Origin: Dehalococcoidales bacterium | GTDB lineage: Bacteria; Chloroflexota; Dehalococcoidia; Dehalococcoidales; UBA5627 | Reading direction: 5' to 3' | Length of the DNA stretch: 33,264 bases | Assembly (NCBI GenBank): GCA_028707255.1 | Contig: JAQTUQ010000016.1 | Span: 1-33,264 of the forward strand | Notes under the pieces: model-generated | Told to the model about the DNA's origin: nothing | The model's database searches: none | Seen by the model: only the letters and a program-made list of their open reading frames with translations | Shown here: piece after piece, positions 30,853 through 33,264 of the stretch | How the letters are laid out: every line of letters starts with the position of its first letter | How positions within the stretch are numbered: the stretch's first letter is position 1 | Made by a program: the position numbers and the translations under genes

Positions 30853-32706
30853 TTAGCCGAGCATTGTCAATCCCAAACTTATTGTTACCGCCGCAACTAT
30901 CGAACCAAGCACCGAAAGAATAATAATAGTAGTGAGTTCTCTTGATGAAAGAACTTTCTTTACCAGAGTCCTCAAAAGGGCTTCCTGTGCCTTCTGCAAA
31001 GCCTCTTCGGCTTTAAGGCTGGCTTGATTCGCTATTTCTTCGGCAGAAGCTTTAACATCAGCTGCTGCTCTTTCGGCACGTGCGCTGGCAGCCAGGGCAG
31101 CGCTTTTGGCGTCTTCAGCCGCCCTCCTTGCTTCTTCCGCCGATTTTTTTGCTTCTTCGATTTTTGCCGTTGCTTCCTTACTGGTAGCTTTCATGGCTGC
31201 TTCGGCAGCTTCCTTGGCATCCAGCGCCGATTTTGATGCTCCGGCAAGAGCTGTTTCAGCAGCTTTTTTAGCTTCTTCGGCCGCTTTTTTAGCTTCGAGC
31301 ATCCTGGCCTGTGCTTCGTCCCCGGTAGCTTTCATGGTTTCTTCTGCGGCAGCTTGTGCATTAAGGGATGCCTGATTGGCTAATGCTGCCGCCCTTTCAG
31401 CGGCTTTAGCCGATTCTTCAGCCATAATAACCAACTTATGCAAGGCTTTTGCTGCTGCATCTACGGCATCATCGCCGGCAAGGTCTGTCTGTTCAGCTTT
31501 CACCCGTGTCTTCTCTGCGGCTTTAAAGGCTGTCAATGCCGCCTGTTTAGCTTCCTGTCCGGCCTTTTCAGTGCTGTCGGCAAGCGGACCGGTAACTTTA
31601 GTTGCCGCGGCAAGAGCTTCCTCTCCTGCTATATCGGCAAGTTCGGCTTTTCTTTCGATTTCTTCAGCTAACCTGAAACCTGCTGCCGCCATTCTCTTGG
31701 CTTTCTTTCCGGACTCATCGGTTTTAGAGGCTGTTTCAGCAGATAATTTTTTCTCCAACTCTGCCTTTGCAGTTTTAACGTTATTGACACTGTCATCAAG
31801 TTGTTTGTTAAGATTGTTAGATTGCGCAACAGCTGAATCCAGCGATTCCTTTGCCATAATAGCCGCTGCTTCAGCCCTTGCCGCAGCTTCCTGCGCTCTC
31901 TTCAATGCTTCGGCAGCCGCTTCTCTGGCTGCCAGATCCAATTCTTCTGCTTTTCTGACGGCCTCTTCGGCCGCATACCTGGCATTTCTGGCGGTTTCTT
32001 CTGCCTTAGCAGCCGCATCTTCCGCTCTGGCTACGGCCTCTGCCGCCGCTTGAATCGCGGATTCCGATGCTTCTCTGGCTGCCGCAGCCGCCGCTTCGGC
32101 TCTTTTAACTGCCTCGTCGGACTTTTTGGCGGCATCAGCGGCTGCCAGTGCAGCCGCTCTCGCGGCTTCTTCCTGCGCTTCTTTAGCAAGTCTGGCGGCT
32201 TCTTCGGCCTTTCTCGATGCTTCTAAAGCGGCTTCCCGAGCTGCTTTAACAGCCGCCGCAGCGTCCAATTTAGCTGCTGCCCCAGCTTCCTCAGCCCTCT
32301 TAACAGCTTCACTGGCCGCTAACTTTGCCGATTGAGCGGCATCCCTGGAACTTTTATCTGCTTCCTCCGATTTCGCAGCTGCTTTCTCGGCTGCGGTTAT
32401 AGCATCTTTAGCAGTTTTTTCTGCTTTCGCAGCCGCTTCTGCCGCTGCCCTGGTAGCATCGCCGGCAGCTTTCTCTCCAGCCTTACGAGCCTCTTCTGCT
32501 CTCTTCCCGGCTTCCAGCGAAGCCTGAGTGGCGGCTGTAGCTGCTTCTCTCGAAGAACGCGCGGCTTCTTCAGCCCTCTTTGCCGCGGCTGCTGCAGCGC
32601 GAATATTGTCATCCATTTCATCCAATATTTGCGGCAGCGGCTTCTGCATAATTTTAGGAGTATCGACTTGTTCGGTTAGCCTTTTTTCATTTTCTTTACT
32701 TACCAC
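30853..32706 (-). CDS. Alanine-rich coiled-coil protein with C-terminal membrane anchor
   Basis: A 617-residue protein starting at GTG 32706 with AAGGAG upstream. After about 40 N-terminal residues (EQVDTPKIMQKPLPQILDEMDD) nearly all of the chain to residue 580 is Ala/Lys/Glu/Arg-rich helix. Units such as KRAEEA and AAREAA recur at 18, 25 and 29 residues, distances made of 7- and 11-residue steps, which points to a mixed heptad/hendecad coiled coil. A less regular hinge lies near 290-330 (SNNLNKQLDDSVNNVKTAK). The C-terminus has one hydrophobic helix, about 593-616 (IIILSVLGSIVAAVTISLGL), so it is probably tail-anchored with the coil in the cytoplasm. No signal peptide. It could be a division, chromosome or envelope scaffold, or a LEA-3-like stress protein; its own terminator separates it from ftsA. 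Function unknown. Confidence 0.85.
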   Translation of the reverse strand: MVSKENEKRLTEQVDTPKIMQKPLPQILDEMDDNIRAAAAAAKRAEEAARSSREAATAATQASLEAGKRAEEARKAGEKAAGDATRAAAEAAAKAEKTAKDAITAAEKAAAKSEEADKSSRDAAQSAKLAASEAVKRAEEAGAAAKLDAAAAVKAAREAALEASRKAEEAARLAKEAQEEAARAAALAAADAAKKSDEAVKRAEAAAAAAREASESAIQAAAEAVARAEDAAAKAEETARNARYAAEEAVRKAEELDLAAREAAAEALKRAQEAAARAEAAAIMAKESLDSAVAQSNNLNKQLDDSVNNVKTAKAELEKKLSAETASKTDESGKKAKRMAAAGFRLAEEIERKAELADIAGEEALAAATKVTGPLADSTEKAGQEAKQAALTAFKAAEKTRVKAEQTDLAGDDAVDAAAKALHKLVIMAEESAKAAERAAALANQASLNAQAAAEETMKATGDEAQARMLEAKKAAEEAKKAAETALAGASKSALDAKEAAEAAMKATSKEATAKIEEAKKSAEEARRAAEDAKSAALAASARAERAAADVKASAEEIANQASLKAEEALQKAQEALLRTLVKKVLSSRELTTIIILSVLGSIVAAVTISLGLTMLG

Positions 32707-33104
32707 CCTGCTTCACTCCTTTTCATTTTTATTTATTTTTATGAATTACCAAAACACCGTATTTTAAAAATTGTATACTTGTTAAGTAATGGCGCTACTG
32801 GCAAAACAATACATGTAAAAGGACATTATGCTATCCCTTTTTATAAGAAGGTGCCAATTAAATCACGGGCTATTATCGACAATCTCAGTATGATTCCCTT
32901 TATGCATATTCATTAACAGATTGCCTTATATCCCCGCCACTTATTCCCACCATCCTTTCATTTTTAATAAAATACAGAATCTCCCCACGGTATCCATCAA
33001 CGCAATAACCGTAGTCTTGTTAAATCTAATTTGCGTACAATATTAATCATATGCCGTTTTTATATCTTTGTAAATGCCCTTAAGATATGAATTAGAAATA
33101 TTTT
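32707..33104. other. Non-coding stretch upstream of the coiled-coil gene
   Basis: AT-rich DNA of about 400 bp. I found no ORF with a ribosome binding site, no tRNA and no repeat. The promoter of the 32706 gene should lie here, but I could not pick a convincing pair of boxes. Confidence 0.5.
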
Positions 33105-33134
33105 TTGCAGTTTTTTCGAAGGGGGTTTTATATT
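33105..33134 (+). promoter_or_regulatory. Possible promoter for the right-edge ORF
   Basis: TTGCAG (33105-33110), 18-nt spacer, TATATT (33129-33134), 40 nt before ATG 33174. The -35 box matches weakly. Confidence 0.35.
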
Positions 33135-33173
33135 GTTCTAGCTGGACCCCATCGTTAGGACAGAACAGGGGTA

Positions 33174-33264
33174 ATGTTAAGGTGGAATCCTGTTACGGTT
33201 AATGGGTTCGATGCAAAAGATTCTACCATAACACCAGCCTTTGGTTCTATGGGGATAGTGGGGC
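33174..33264 (+). CDS. Possible gene start running off the right edge
   Basis: An open frame of 30 codons from ATG 33174 to the end of the window, starting MLRWNPVTVNGFDAKD. AGGGG lies immediately before the ATG, rather too close for an ideal ribosome binding site. The opposite strand is also open here for 35 codons (ending at a TAA near 33156), so the coding strand is uncertain. Not recognised. Confidence 0.3.
   Translation, partial: MLRWNPVTVNGFDAKDSTITPAFGSMGIVG

Noticed and set aside
31376-32053. A 225-codon plus-strand frame inside the coiled-coil gene
   Set aside because: It is the mirror of an alanine/glutamate/lysine-rich gene: Ala, Glu and Lys codons on one strand give Ser, Ala and Phe on the other. 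It has no ribosome binding site, and the minus-strand protein has a sensible design with a membrane anchor.
1-33264. CRISPR arrays, rRNA genes, complete insertion sequences or prophage
   Set aside because: I looked for regularly spaced repeats, transposase motifs and rRNA landmarks on both strands and saw none. The only repeats supported are the palindromic pair near 5564-5783 and the short element shared by 24945 and 28106.

Overview
The window looks like chromosomal DNA of an anaerobic bacterium, most likely a member of Chloroflexota class Dehalococcoidia. This is an inference from gene order and from the style of FtsZ, PyrB and the fatty-acid genes; no marker gene such as 16S is present. 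Coding density is high. Most of the window is housekeeping, with one AT-rich foreign-looking insert and several small or unfamiliar genes.

Left part (1-10725, + strand). The tail of an Acr3-type arsenite exporter is followed by a promoter with a small palindrome and a four-helix membrane protein. Then comes a pyrimidine operon: promoter, PyrR-controlled attenuator, pyrR, pyrB, pyrC (8-nt overlap), carA (4-nt overlap), a foreign-looking insert, carB and pyrK. The leader RNA can be folded by eye into the classical mutually exclusive PyrR-binding loop, antiterminator and terminator. The terminator stem also carries the pyrR ribosome binding site. The insert between carA and carB holds a DUF559 (Vsr-like) nuclease gene, two 37-bp palindromic repeats in inverted orientation (one inside the nuclease reading frame), and an AT-rich unknown gene broken by an apparent one-base frameshift.

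Middle (10740-16126). A membrane-anchored alpha/beta hydrolase (-) diverges from a nitrilase-family amidase (+). A small zinc-ribbon protein (-) diverges from rimO (+), whose predicted promoter would give a leaderless mRNA. A protein of three FxLYD-like beta-sandwich repeats (-) and a bacterioferritin (-) follow.

Fatty-acid region (16475-26556). fabI (-) diverges from a FabK/nitronate-monooxygenase-like flavoprotein (+). A long minus-strand operon runs fabD, fabG, acpP, plsX, a HadA-like and a MaoC/HadB-like hot-dog dehydratase, and a biotin-dependent carboxyltransferase (PccB/AccD5 type). fabF is transcribed divergently from fabD. The set lacks fabZ/fabA and fabH, so the two MaoC-type proteins are the obvious candidates for the dehydration step.

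Right part (26681-33264). An orphan ATP-grasp protein is followed, on the minus strand, by tRNA-Gly(CCC), a 25-residue Lys/Ala/Pro-rich peptide gene with its own ribosome binding site and terminator, ftsZ, ftsA, and a 617-residue alanine-rich coiled-coil protein with a C-terminal membrane anchor. The last 560 bp are mostly non-coding, with a possible gene start running off the right edge.

Best candidates for something new: the DUF559 gene coupled to palindromic repeats, the tail-anchored coiled-coil protein beside ftsA-ftsZ, the tiny basic peptide after ftsZ, and the HadAB-like dehydratase pair inside a bacterial FASII operon.
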